From assembly GCF_024704365.1 (NCBI RefSeq), contig NZ_JAJDFY010000001.1:1469001-1533000 (forward strand): 64,000 bases of DNA. The letters are read 5' to 3'. The translations under genes and the position numbers were made by a program. The notes under the pieces were generated by a model that did no database searches, was not told the origin of the DNA, and worked only from the letters and a program-made list of their open reading frames with translations. The DNA is from Thermomonas sp. S9 (GTDB taxonomy: Bacteria > Pseudomonadota > Gammaproteobacteria > Xanthomonadales > Xanthomonadaceae). How positions within the stretch are numbered: the first letter of the stretch is position 1; every line of letters begins with the position of its first letter. This document shows, piece by piece, positions 43,267-53,226 of the stretch.

Positions 43267-43701
43267 TCAGTTCACGTTCGACAGGTCGCGCAGTTGGGTG
43301 GGCATGCTGTGGAAATAGGCGGCCAGGTCGGCGATCTGCTGGTCGCTCAGGCCCTTGGCCTGGGCCGCCATCACGTCGGCATTGCCGCCGGCGCGCGCGC
43401 CGCTGCGGTAGGCCTGCAGGGCGTGTTCGAGGTAGTCGGCGTACTGGCCGCCGATCTTCGGATAGATGTCGCCGATCGGGGCATTGCCCTCGGCGCCGTG
43501 GCAGGACGTGCAGGGCGCGATGCCTTGGCCGCCGTTGGTGGCCAGTTCCTGGCCGGCGCGGATGTCGCCCTTGGGCAGACCGGCGGACGAGGACGTGTGG
43601 GCGGCTTCGCCAGCGGCCTCGGCATCCGGCTTGCCGGCACTGCAAGCGGACAGGGTGAGGGCGCAGGCCAGGGCCAGCAGGGTCAGGGAGGTCTTGGTCA
43701 T
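43267..43701 (-). CDS. Class I c-type cytochrome, lipoprotein
   Basis: 144 residues. A lipoprotein signal with lipobox LSAC (Cys20) precedes a low-complexity linker and a single cytochrome c domain: CTSCH (Cys64, Cys67, His68) binds haem, with a distal Met likely at VMAAQA or HSMPTQ. KIGGQYADYLEHALQAYRSG is typical of cytochrome c4/c5-like electron carriers. It should shuttle electrons at the periplasmic face to a terminal oxidase. It follows another cytochrome by 8 bases and shares the same fold, so the pair may derive from a split or duplicated di-haem c4. Confidence 0.88.
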   Translation of the reverse strand: MTKTSLTLLALACALTLSACSAGKPDAEAAGEAAHTSSSAGLPKGDIRAGQELATNGGQGIAPCTSCHGAEGNAPIGDIYPKIGGQYADYLEHALQAYRSGARAGGNADVMAAQAKGLSDQQIADLAAYFHSMPTQLRDLSNVN

Positions 43702-43709
43702 GGCGCGGT

Positions 43710-44081
43710 TCACTTCAGGCTGGACAGATAGGCGGCGATGTCGGCGATGTCCTGCTCGGAAAAGCTTTGCGCCTGGGCCTGCATGGTCGGGTGCTTGCGA
43801 TTGCCGTTGCGGTACTCGTTCAGCGCGTTGCGCAGGTAGGTTTCCGACTGCCCGCCGATCAGCGGCACGTGGTAGCTCGGATAGGCGTTCTTGTAGCCGG
43901 TCAGGCCGTGGCAGCCGCGGCAGGTATAGGTCAGACCCTTGCCACGGGCGGCATCGCCCTTGGCAACGGCCGGCGCGGCGGTTGCCGGGGCCGCGGCGGC
44001 GGGCGCGGGGTCCTGGGCGGTGGCGGAGAAGGCCGCCAGCAGCAGGGCAAGGCTTGCGGCAATCGACAGCGGTCGCGTCAT
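43710..44081 (-). CDS. Class I c-type cytochrome, secreted
   Basis: 123 residues with a cleavable signal peptide (about 1-22, ending SATAQ) and an Ala/Pro-rich linker. The haem site is CRGCH (Cys54, Cys57, His58), and GGQSETYLRNALNEYRNGNR matches the c4/c5-like group; the distal Met is probably in HPTMQAQAQSF. First gene of the cytochrome pair. The 287 bases upstream, up to the divergent efflux operon, contain promoter-like sequence (TTGACT near 44336) but no gene. Confidence 0.88.
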   Translation of the reverse strand: MTRPLSIAASLALLLAAFSATAQDPAPAAAAPATAAPAVAKGDAARGKGLTYTCRGCHGLTGYKNAYPSYHVPLIGGQSETYLRNALNEYRNGNRKHPTMQAQAQSFSEQDIADIAAYLSSLK

Positions 44082-44368
44082 CGGCGGTTCCCGTGGTGAT
44101 TTCGAAAGGTGAGCGTTGGAGGCGAAGCCGCCGTGTCAGGCAGCTTCCGTTCAGGGAGTATAGCGGCGATTTCCCGTCCCAACACCGGCGCGCCATCCAT
44201 ATGGTGCGGGCCTGCGTAGCAATTGGATTGCGCTGCCATTTCCGCCGCCCGTCCAGCAACCCGTCCATCCTGCCCGCGCCCCCTGCCATCCATGACCTTC
44301 GGCGCATGGCAGGCGTGATTGGCTTGGTGACATACTTGACTACAACACCAGACACTGGCGACCTCCCC

Positions 44369-45494
44369 ATGCATCACACCCCCACGGCCACCGCCTTCCG
44401 CCCTGGCCGCACCCCCGCCCTGGTCCGTGCCGGCCTGTTGCTGATCGTCCTCGGCCTGTCCGCCTGCAAACCTTCCACAGGCCCAGCTGGCAAGCCGGAT
44501 GGCCAGCAGGGCAAGGGGCCCGGAGGCGGTGCCGGTGGAAGTGGCCCGTGCCGAACGGCGCTCGATCTCGGCCAGCTACAACGGCACCGCGCCGCTGGAG
44601 GCGCGCGCCCAGGCACAGGTGGTGGCCAAGACCTCGGGGATCGCGCTGAAGGTGCTGGCCGATGTCGGCCAGCACGTGACGGCCGGGCAGACCCTGGTGG
44701 TGATCGACCGCGACCGCGCCCTGCTGCAGGTGGCGCAGGCCGAGGCGCAGGTGCGCAAGCTGGAAGCGAACTACAACCGCGCCACCCAGCTGGCGGCGCA
44801 GAAAATGGTCAGCGCCAACGACGTGGACCAGCTGCGGTTCGACCTCGACAACGCCCGCGCCACCCTGCGCATGGCCAGGCTGGAGCTGTCCTACGGCAAC
44901 GTGACCGCGCCGATTTCCGGGGTGGTGGCCAGCCGCGACATCAAGCCCGGCAACTTCGTGCAGATCAATACGCCGATCCTCACCATCGTGGACACCTCGC
45001 GCCTGGAGGCCACGCTGAACGCGCCCGAGCGCGAGATCGAGAAGCTCAAGCCCGGGCAGGCAGTGGAGCTGACGGTGGACCCGCTGCCGGGCCGCACCTT
45101 CAAGGGCCGGGTGGACCGGGTGGCGCCGGTGGTGGACGCCGGCAGCGGCACCTTCCGGGTAATCTGCGCGTTCACGGCCGATGGCGGCCTGCAGCCGGGC
45201 ATGTTCGGGCGCATCCGCATCAACTACGACCAGCGTGCGGACGCACTGGTGATCCCGCGCACCGCGCTGCTGGAGGACGGCGGCGACCCGGCGGTGTTCG
45301 TGGTGCGCAACGGCAAGGCCGAGCGCGCCACCCTCAAGCTGGGCTATGACGACGGCCCCTGGGTGGAAGTACGCGCCGGCCTGAAGCAGGGCGAGCCGGT
45401 GGTGGTCGCCGGCAAGGCCGCGCTGCGTGATGGTAGTGCGGTAAAGGTGCTGGATACGGGCGCGGGCGCGGCGCCAGCGCAGGCGGCCCGATGA
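44369..45494 (+). CDS. RND efflux periplasmic adaptor (membrane fusion protein), one frameshift
   Basis: About 374 residues. A lipoprotein signal with lipobox LSAC (Cys about 32) anchors it. Then come the beta-barrel/lipoyl/coiled-coil parts: SYNGTAPLEARAQAQVVAKT, VGQHVTAGQTLVVIDRD, a hairpin around RKLEANYNRATQLAAQKMVS, APISGVVASRDIKPGNFVQ and the C-terminal LQPGMFGRIRI. Such adaptors link an RND pump to an outer-membrane channel. The frame breaks at the G-run 44515-44518; one extra G explains it. It overlaps the first permease by 4 bases. No outer-membrane factor gene is present, so a TolC-like protein elsewhere is expected. Confidence 0.92.
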
Positions 45495-48400
45495 GCGCGC
45501 CGTCCCCGCACGACCCGCTGGGCGCGCCCACCGGCCGCTTCAGCCTGGCCGAGTTCTCCACCCGCCGGCGCGTCACCATCGCGATGATGACGGTGACCCT
45601 GGTGCTGTTCGGCCTGATCGCGCTGGGCAGCCTCAAGGTCAACCTGCTGCCGGACCTCAGCTATCCCACGTTGACCGTGCGCACCGACTATCCCGGCGCC
45701 GCGCCGGCCGAGGTGGAAACCCTGATCTCGCAGCCGGCGGAAGAGGCGCTGGGCGTGGTCAAGGGGTTGCGCAAGCTGAAGTCGGTTTCGCGCACCGGCC
45801 AGTCCGACGTGGTGCTGGAGTTCGCCTGGGGCACCGACATGGACCAGGCCAGCCTGGACGTGCGCGACAAGATGGAATCGCTGCAGCTGCCACTGGAGGC
45901 CAAGCCGCCGGTGCTGCTGCGCTTCAATCCGTCCACCCAGCCGATCATGCGCCTGGCGCTGTCGCCGAAACAGGCCGGCCGCGGCGATGAGGAGCTGCGC
46001 CAGCTGATGGAGCTGCGCCGCTACGCCGACGAGGACCTCAAGCGCAAGCTGGAACCGTTGGCCGGGGTGGCCGCGGTCAAGGTCGGCGGCGGTCTCGAGG
46101 ACGAGGTGCAGGTGGAGGTGGACCAGCGCAGGCTGGCCCAGCTGGGGCTGTCGATCGACACCGTGATCCAGCGCCTGCAGCAGGAGAACGTGAACATCTC
46201 CGGCGGCCGCCTGGAGGAAGGCGCGCAGCGCTACCTGGTGCGCACCGTCAACCAGTTCGCCAACGTCGATGAAATCCGCAACATGCTGCTGACCACGCGC
46301 GCGGCGGCGTCCAGCAACCCCGCCGAGCAGGCCGCGATGCGGGTGGCGGCGGCCAGCGGCAACGCCAGCGTGATGGCTGCGCTGGCGCAGGGCGGCGGCA
46401 ACGGCGCCCGCAGCGGTAGCGAGGCCCTGCGCCTGGGCGACGTGGCGCAGGTGCGCCAGGGCTACAAGGAGCGCGACACCATCATCCGCCTGAACGGGCG
46501 CGAGGCGGTGGAGCTGGCGATCTACAAGGAAGGCGACGCCAACACGGTGGCCACCGCCGATGCGCTGCGGGCGCGGCTGCAGCAGATCCGCGAGCAGCTG
46601 CCGCGCGATGTCGAACTGAGCGTGATCGAGGACCAGTCGGTCTTCATCCGCAATGCCATCCGCGATGTGAAGGTGGACGGCGTGATCGGCGGCGTGCTGG
46701 CGATCCTGATCATCTTCCTGTTCCTGCGCGACGGCTGGAGCACGTTCGTCATCAGCCTGTCGCTGCCGGTGTCGATCATCGCCACCTTCTTCGTGATGGG
46801 CCAGCTGGGGCTGAGCCTGAACGTGATGTCGCTGGGCGGCCTGGCGCTGGCCACGGGGCTGGTGGTGGATGATTCCATCGTGGTGCTGGAGTCGATCGCC
46901 AAGGCGCGCGAGCGCGGCCTGGGCATCCTCGAAGCGGCGATCGCCGGCACCCGCGAGGTGAGCATGGCGGTGGTCGCCTCGACCCTGACCACGATCGCGG
47001 TGTTCCTGCCGCTGGTGTTCGTGCAGGGCATCGCCGGCCAGCTGTTCCGCGACCAGGCGCTGACGGTGGCGATCGCGATCGCGGTGTCGCTGGTGGTGGC
47101 GATGACCCTGATCCCGATGCTCAGCTCGCTCAAAGGGCGCGCGCCGCTGGGCTTCCCGGAGGAGCCGCCACATCCGCGCTGGCAGGCCGAAAAGGCCTGG
47201 CAGAAGCCGGCGATGTACGCCGGGCGAGGGATCGGTGCGCTGGTGCGCTACGGGTTTTTCGGCCTGGTGTGGCTGGTGGTGCGCGCCTGGCGCCTGCTCG
47301 GTGCGCTGGTGGGGCCGGTGATGCGCAAGGCCAGCGAGCTGGCGATGGCGCCGTATGCGCGCGCCGAGCGCGCTTACCTGCGCATCCTGCCGGCGGCGCT
47401 GGCGCGCCCGGCGCCGGTGTTGCTGGTGGCGGGCATCGCGTTCGCGGCGACGCTGGCGGTGCTGCCGCTGCTGGGCACCGACCTGATCCCGCAGCTGGCG
47501 CAGGACCGCTTCGACATGACGGCCAAGCTGCCGCCGGGCACGCCGCTGGCGCGCACCGATGCGCTGATCCGGCAAGTGCAGGCCGCGCATGCCGGGGACG
47601 CGGGCGTGCGCCTGCTGTACGGCGTCTCCGGCACCGGCACCCGGCTGGACGCCAGCCCCACCGAGAGCGGCGAGAACATCGGCAAGCTGTCGGTGGTGAT
47701 GACCGACAACGCAGCGGAAGGCCCGCTGACCGAGGCGCTGCGCAAGACCATGGCGGCCCATCCGGGCGTGCAGGTGGATTTCAGCCGGCCCGAGCTGTTC
47801 TCGCTGTCGCCGCCGCTGGAGATCGAGGTGGAGGGCAATGACCTTGACGCCATCCGCGCCGCCGGCAACAGGCTGGCCGCGATGCTGCGCGCGAACGGCC
47901 ACTACGCCGACGTGAAATCGACGGTGGAGCAGGGGTTCCCCGAAATCCAGATCCGCTTCGACCAGGACCGCGCCGCCGCGCTCGGCCTGACCACCCGCCA
48001 GATCGCCGATGCCGTCACCAAGAAGGTGGCCGGCGAAGTGGCCACCCGCTACAGCTTCCGCGACCGCAAGATCGATGTGCTGGTGCGCGCGCAGGAAGGC
48101 GACCGCGCCTCGGTGGAGGACATCCGCCGCCTGATCGTGAATCCGGGCAAGGGCGCGCCGGTGGAGCTGGCCGCGGTGGCCAGCGTGGTGGCGACCTATG
48201 GGCCCAGCGAGATCCACCGCGCCGACCACCGCCGGGTGGCGATCGTCTCCGCCAACCTGCGCGGGATCGATCTCGGCACCGCGATCCGCGAGGTGCAGGC
48301 GATGGTGGCCGAGCACCCGCTGGGCGTCGGCATCGGCATGCAGGTCGGCGGCCAGGGCCAGGAGCTGGACGATTCCATCCGCTCGCTGCTGTTCGCGTTC

Positions 48401-48985
48401 GGGCTCGCGGTGTTCCTGGTGTACCTGGTGATGGCCTCGCAGTTCGAATCGCTGCTGCACCCGTTCGTGATCCTGTTCACCATCCCGCTGGCGCTGGTGG
48501 GCGCGGTCGCGGCGCTGCTGCTGACCCGCTCGCCGGTGTCGGTGGTGGTGTTCATTGGCCTGATCCTGCTGGTGGGCCTGGTGGTGAAGAACGCGATCAT
48601 CCTGATCGACAAGGTCAACCAGCTGCGCGAGGCCGGGGTGGCCAAGCGCGAGGCGCTGGTGGAAGGCGCGCGCTCGCGTCTGCGCCCGATCATGATGACC
48701 ACCCTCACCGCCGTGTTCGGCTTCCTGCCGCTGGCGCTGGCGTTCGGCGACGGCGCCGAGGTGCGTAGCCCGATGGCGGTGACGGTGATCGGCGGCCTGC
48801 TGGTGTCCACCCTGCTCACCCTGGTGGTGATCCCGGTGGTGTACGACCTGCTGGACCGCAAGCCGGATGGGTATTACGCCGAACGCGGCCGGCGCGCGCG
48901 CAGGGATGCAGAGGCGGTGGCCGAGGTGCTGGCCCACGAGCACGACCCGCTGGCCGCACCCGGCCGTGGCGAAGCGAAGGCGTGA
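45491..48985 (+). CDS. RND efflux permease 1 (HAE1 family)
   Basis: 1164 residues, larger than the usual 1030 to 1050 mainly because of a linker between helices 6 and 7 (about 550-640). Twelve membrane helices with two large periplasmic loops. The helix 4 proton-relay motif is GLVVDDSIVVLES with both aspartates. Other motifs: NLLPDLSYPTLTVRTDYPGA and the helix 10-12 region (LVGLVVKNAIILID, RPIMMTTLTAVFG). Substrate is unknown; the family exports drugs, solvents, dyes or fatty acids. Followed by a second, different permease after 7 bases. Confidence 0.93.
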   Translation: MSAPSPHDPLGAPTGRFSLAEFSTRRRVTIAMMTVTLVLFGLIALGSLKVNLLPDLSYPTLTVRTDYPGAAPAEVETLISQPAEEALGVVKGLRKLKSVSRTGQSDVVLEFAWGTDMDQASLDVRDKMESLQLPLEAKPPVLLRFNPSTQPIMRLALSPKQAGRGDEELRQLMELRRYADEDLKRKLEPLAGVAAVKVGGGLEDEVQVEVDQRRLAQLGLSIDTVIQRLQQENVNISGGRLEEGAQRYLVRTVNQFANVDEIRNMLLTTRAAASSNPAEQAAMRVAAASGNASVMAALAQGGGNGARSGSEALRLGDVAQVRQGYKERDTIIRLNGREAVELAIYKEGDANTVATADALRARLQQIREQLPRDVELSVIEDQSVFIRNAIRDVKVDGVIGGVLAILIIFLFLRDGWSTFVISLSLPVSIIATFFVMGQLGLSLNVMSLGGLALATGLVVDDSIVVLESIAKARERGLGILEAAIAGTREVSMAVVASTLTTIAVFLPLVFVQGIAGQLFRDQALTVAIAIAVSLVVAMTLIPMLSSLKGRAPLGFPEEPPHPRWQAEKAWQKPAMYAGRGIGALVRYGFFGLVWLVVRAWRLLGALVGPVMRKASELAMAPYARAERAYLRILPAALARPAPVLLVAGIAFAATLAVLPLLGTDLIPQLAQDRFDMTAKLPPGTPLARTDALIRQVQAAHAGDAGVRLLYGVSGTGTRLDASPTESGENIGKLSVVMTDNAAEGPLTEALRKTMAAHPGVQVDFSRPELFSLSPPLEIEVEGNDLDAIRAAGNRLAAMLRANGHYADVKSTVEQGFPEIQIRFDQDRAAALGLTTRQIADAVTKKVAGEVATRYSFRDRKIDVLVRAQEGDRASVEDIRRLIVNPGKGAPVELAAVASVVATYGPSEIHRADHRRVAIVSANLRGIDLGTAIREVQAMVAEHPLGVGIGMQVGGQGQELDDSIRSLLFAFGLAVFLVYLVMASQFESLLHPFVILFTIPLALVGAVAALLLTRSPVSVVVFIGLILLVGLVVKNAIILIDKVNQLREAGVAKREALVEGARSRLRPIMMTTLTAVFGFLPLALAFGDGAEVRSPMAVTVIGGLLVSTLLTLVVIPVVYDLLDRKPDGYYAERGRRARRDAEAVAEVLAHEHDPLAAPGRGEAKA

Positions 48986-48992
48986 GCCGACG

Positions 48993-51900
48993 ATGAACAT
49001 CACCGAACTCTCCATCCGGCGGCCGGTCACCACCATCATGCTGTTCGTGTCGATGGTGGTGATCGGCCTGATCGCCGCGTTCCGGCTGCCGCTGGAGGCG
49101 CAGCCGGAGGCCACCGCGCCGTTCTTCTTCGTGCAGCTGCCGTACGCCGGTTCCACCCCCGAGGAGGTGGAGCGCAACCTGGTGCGGCCGGTGGAGGAAG
49201 CGCTGGCCACCATGTCCGGCATCAAGTCGATGAACGCCAACGCCGGCGCCGACGGCGGCGGCGTGTTCGTACAGTTCACCGACTGGGGCCGCAACGTGGC
49301 GGTGGCGGCCTCCGAGGCGCGCGAGCGGATCGACGCGATCCGCGACCAGCTGCCGTCCGATTTCCAGCGCTACTTCGTGCGGCGCTGGAGCACCGGCGAC
49401 CAGGAAGCGATCAGCCTGCGCCTGACCAGCAGCGAGAACCTGACCGCGCGCGGCGAACTGATCGACCAGAGCATCAAGCGCCGGCTGGAGCGCCTGCCCG
49501 GGGTGGCCCGGATCGAGGTGGAGGGCGTGCCGGTGCAGGAGGTGGTGGTGGCCATCGACCCCGACCGCCTGACCGCCAACGGGGTGGTGCTCAACGACCT
49601 GGTGACGCGCCTGCAGGCCGCCAATTTCTCGGTCTCGGCGGGCGAGATCACCGACAACGGCCGGCGCCTGCGGATCCAGCCCAAGGGCGAGCTGACCGAT
49701 CTGCAGCAGCTGCGCGACCTGCCGATCAATGCGCGCGGCGTGCGCCTGGGCGACATCGCCGACGTCCGGCTACAGCCGCAGCGGATGAACTACGTGCGCC
49801 AGATCGACGGCCGCCCCAGCGTGGGCGTGGACATCTACAAGGAGCGCGCGGCGAACCTGGTGGATCTTTCCCGTGCGGTGAACGCCGAATTGGCGGAACT
49901 GGAGCGCGACCCGGCGCTGGCCGGGATCAAGATCGAGGTGGTGGAGGACCAGGGCAAGGCGGTGGTCAGCTCGCTGGCGGCGCTGGCCGAGGCCGGCGCG
50001 ATCGGCCTGCTGCTGTCGGTGATCGTGCTGTACCTGTTCCTGCGCCACTGGCCCTCGACCCTGATGGTGACCACGGCGATCCCGATCTGCTTCATCATGA
50101 CCCTGGGCTTCATGTACTTCGCCGGGATCACTCTCAACATCCTGTCAATGATGGGCCTGTTGCTGGCGGTCGGCATGCTGGTGGACAACGCCGTGGTGGT
50201 GGTGGAGAGCATCTACCAGGAGCGCGAGAAATATCCGGACAACCCGCGCCTGGCCTCGATCGTGGGCACCCGCCACGTGGCGATCGCGCTGTCTGCCGGC
50301 ACCCTGTGCCACTGCATCGTGTTCCTGCCGATGGTGTTCGGCGAGAAGAACATCCTGACCATCTACCTGACCCAGCTGGCGGTGACCATTTCGGTGTCGC
50401 TGCTGGCCTCATGGCTGGTGGCAGTCAGCCTGATTCCGATGCTGTCGGCGCGCATGGTCACCCCGCCCGCCGTGAAGTCGCCTTTCATTTCGCGACTGCA
50501 AGACCGCTACGCCCGCTTCCTGCGCTGGACGCTGGAGCACCGTGGCTGGGCGGTGGCCGGAATCCTGGCGATCAGCGCGATCAGCCTCATCCCGATCCAT
50601 TTCAGCAAGGGCGATTCCGGCGACGAGTCCGACCCCAGCAAGATCGCCATCTTCTACCAGTGGAAGGGCGCGTACTCGAAGGAGGAGATGGGCAAGGTGG
50701 TGGCCGCGGTCGAGCGCTACGTCAACGACAACCGCCAGCGCTTCGGCGTGCAGAAGGTCTATTCGCGCTATGCCGAGCAGGGCTGGGCGATGACCGAGGT
50801 AAGCGTGGCCACCAAGGACCCGGAGGAATCGAAAAAAATCCAGGATGCGATGCGGCAAGGGCTGCCGAAGTCGGCGCGCGCCAACATCGGCTTCGGGCGC
50901 CAGGGCGGGCTGGGCGGCGGCGAGAACGGCATCCAGTTCAGCCTGGTCGGGGATTCCTCGCAGACCCTGCGCGAGATCGCAAGCGACATCATCCCGGTGC
51001 TTTCACGCAGCAAGTCGCTGCGCGACGTTGCGGGTGGACACCGGCGATGCCAACAGCGAGCTGCGGGTGCGGGTGAACCGCGAGCGCGCGGCGGCCTACG
51101 GATTCTCCGCGCAGCAGGTGGCGCAGTTCGTCGGCATGGCCCTGCGCGGCGCCTCGCTGCGCGAGTTCCAGCGCGGCGAGCTGGAGATCCCGGTGAGCGT
51201 GCGCTTCCAGGGCGCCGAGCACTACGGCCCCGAGGACCTGCAGTCGTTCACCGTGCGCGCCCCGGACGGGCGCAGTGTGCCGCTGCTGGCGATGGTGGAC
51301 GTGCAGACGGTGCCCTCGGCCAATACCATCCAGCGCATGAACCGGCAGACCATGCTCAAGGTGCAGGCCAACCTGGCGCCCGGCGCGACCCTGGAGGCGG
51401 CCAAGAAGGAGATCGAGGACACCGTGAAGTCGCTCGACCTGCCGCCCGGCTATGGCATCAGCTTCGACAGCGGCGGCTTCGGCATGAACATCGACATGAA
51501 CCAGCAGATGCTGCGCAACGTGGGCATCGCGCTGGTGCTGATGTTCATCGTGATGGCGGCGGTGTTCGAGTCGCTGCTGTTCCCGCTGGCGATCATGAGC
51601 TGCGTGCTGTTCTCGATCTTCGGCGTGTACTGGCTGCTGTGGCTCACCGGCACCCAGTTCAACATCATGGCCTTCATCGGCATCCTGGTGCTGATGGGCG
51701 TGGTGGTGAACAACGGCATCGTGATGGTGGAACACATCAACAACCTGCGCCGGCGCGGTCTGCCGCGGATCGACGCGCTGGTGGAGGGCAGCCGCGAGCG
51801 CCTGCGCCCGATCATGATGACCATGGGCACCGCGATCCTGGCGATGGTGCCGATCGCCCTGTCCAAGACCCAGATCGCCGGCGACGGCCCGCCGTACTAC

Positions 51901-52074
51901 CCGATGGCGCGCGCGATCGCCGGCGGCCTGGCGTTCTCGACCGTGGTCAGCCTGCTGTTCCTGCCGACCATCTACGCCCTGCTGGACGACCTGCGCGCCG
52001 GCAGCGCCCGCATCATCGCGCGCGCGCGGGAGCGCCGCCCGGGCGGGTTGCGCGTGCACAGGAAGTCGGCATGA
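48993..52074 (+). CDS. RND efflux permease 2 (HAE1 family), one frameshift
   Basis: About 1026 residues. The start MNITELSIRRPVTTIMLFV is a classic HAE1 N-terminus. The helix 4 motif reads GMLVDNAVVVVES, with Asn in place of the second Asp. LPYAGSTPEEVERNLVRPVE and RPIMMTMGTAILAMVPIAL are typical. The frame breaks at TT 51028-51029 (one extra T). Two unlike permeases behind one adaptor recall MdtBC-type heteromeric pumps. It overlaps the following DUF4386 gene by 4 bases. Confidence 0.93.
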
Positions 52075-52775
52075 CCATGCCGCCCCCAAGCCAACTCCGG
52101 CGCGATGGGCGGGTCGCCGGTGCGCTGTACCTCGTGGTGGTGCTCAGCGGGATGTTCTGCCTTGCCTGGGTTCCTGGCCAACTGGGCGGGAGTGCCGCAG
52201 CGGCCGCCGCGCATGCCGATCTCTTCCGCGCCGGCATCGCGGCGTTCCTGCTCATGCAGGTGGCTTTCCTGCTCCTGCCATTGGCACTGTATCCAGTGTT
52301 CGCAGACGTGGACCGTCGCGCTGCAGTGGTGATGGTCGCCCTCGCCGCAGCCAGCGTGCCGCTTGGGTTCTTCGCGCTGGTCCACAGGATGGAGGCGCTC
52401 ACGCTGTTGCAGGCAGCTGATGGCGCGCGCGAAGCAATCGAAAGCGCTTACGCCGCGTCGCAGCAGCGGGCTGGACATGGTCTGCGCCTCGCCAGCCTGT
52501 TCTGGGGCCTGTGGCTGCTGCCTTTCGGCTGGTTGGTACTGCGCTCCGGCCGTCTGCCGCGCCTGCTCGGTGGGTTGCTCCTGCTGGGCGGGGGCGGATA
52601 CGTCGTGCAGGTCTTCGGCGGGCTCATGCCGTCGGTCGCGGACGCAGGCTGGATGCGCTATGCCAGCATGCCTGCCGCCCTTGGAGAGATCGGCAGTTGC
52701 CTCTGGCTGCTGCTGTTCGGGGTGGGTCAGGGGCGCCCCCGCAAGTTGCCGGCCACACCGAATCCAATCGTCTGA
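52071..52775 (+). CDS. DUF4386 family membrane protein
   Basis: 234 residues with about six membrane helices. The pattern RVAGALYLVVVLSGMF at the start, LFRAGIAAFLLMQVAFLLLP, and SLFWGLWLLPFGWLVLRSG with a glycine-rich LLGGLLLLGGGGY helix matches DUF4386, a family of unknown function often found next to regulators and transporters. ATGA overlap with the second RND permease puts it in the same transcript. Base composition is slightly less GC-rich than in the permeases. Confidence 0.8.
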   Translation: MTMPPPSQLRRDGRVAGALYLVVVLSGMFCLAWVPGQLGGSAAAAAAHADLFRAGIAAFLLMQVAFLLLPLALYPVFADVDRRAAVVMVALAAASVPLGFFALVHRMEALTLLQAADGAREAIESAYAASQQRAGHGLRLASLFWGLWLLPFGWLVLRSGRLPRLLGGLLLLGGGGYVVQVFGGLMPSVADAGWMRYASMPAALGEIGSCLWLLLFGVGQGRPRKLPATPNPIV

Positions 52776-52788
52776 AGGACATCGTCCG

Positions 52789-53220
52789 ATGCAACGCAAT
52801 ACGACCACATCCGGTACTTCGCGGCTTGCGGATCCGCCGATTCCACGGCGTCTTCAGCTGTCTGCGATGTGGGCGAGCCTGACTTTCTGCTACCTCTACG
52901 GCGATTACTTCGGCCTGTACAAACCGGGCAAGCTCGAGCGCATGCTGGAAGGCGCCGGGCCGATGGGCCCGGCGAGCCAAGGCCCGTTGCTGGTCGTCGC
53001 GCTGCTGCTGGCCGTGCCCGGGCTGATGGTATTGCTGTCGCTATTGCTGCCCGTGCGCATCGCGCGGTGGCTCAACATCGGGCTGGCATTGTTCTATGCA
53101 GCGTTCGTCGCGATCACCATGCCCGGCGCCTGGTGGTTCTATCTCGCCTACAGCAGCATCGAGATCGTGCTGTGCGGATTCATCGCGTGGTTCGCATGGC
53201 GCTGGCCGCTTCTGGAGTGA
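52789..53220 (+). CDS. DUF6326 family membrane protein
   Basis: 143 residues. Four membrane helices: around LSAMWASLTFCYLYGDYFGL, GPLLVVALLLAVPGLMVLLS, WLNIGLALFYAAFVAITM and IEIVLCGFIAWFAWRW. The first-helix YLYGDYFGLYKPG segment is typical of DUF6326, whose function is unknown. It follows the DUF4386 gene by 13 bases and is the last gene of the efflux operon; it converges with the TraB-like gene. Nothing shows that it takes part in efflux. Confidence 0.75.
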   Translation: MQRNTTTSGTSRLADPPIPRRLQLSAMWASLTFCYLYGDYFGLYKPGKLERMLEGAGPMGPASQGPLLVVALLLAVPGLMVLLSLLLPVRIARWLNIGLALFYAAFVAITMPGAWWFYLAYSSIEIVLCGFIAWFAWRWPLLE

Positions 53221-53226
53221 GCCGGC

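Noticed and set aside
42662-43318. 218-codon plus-strand ORF covering the hairpin region and the DUF6522 gene
   Set aside because: It crosses a strong intrinsic terminator and is antisense to a compact conserved-looking small protein and the end of a cytochrome gene.
45344-49294. 1316-codon minus-strand frame opposite the first RND permease
   Set aside because: Gln/His/Arg-rich low-complexity translation with no motifs; the plus-strand permease is clear.
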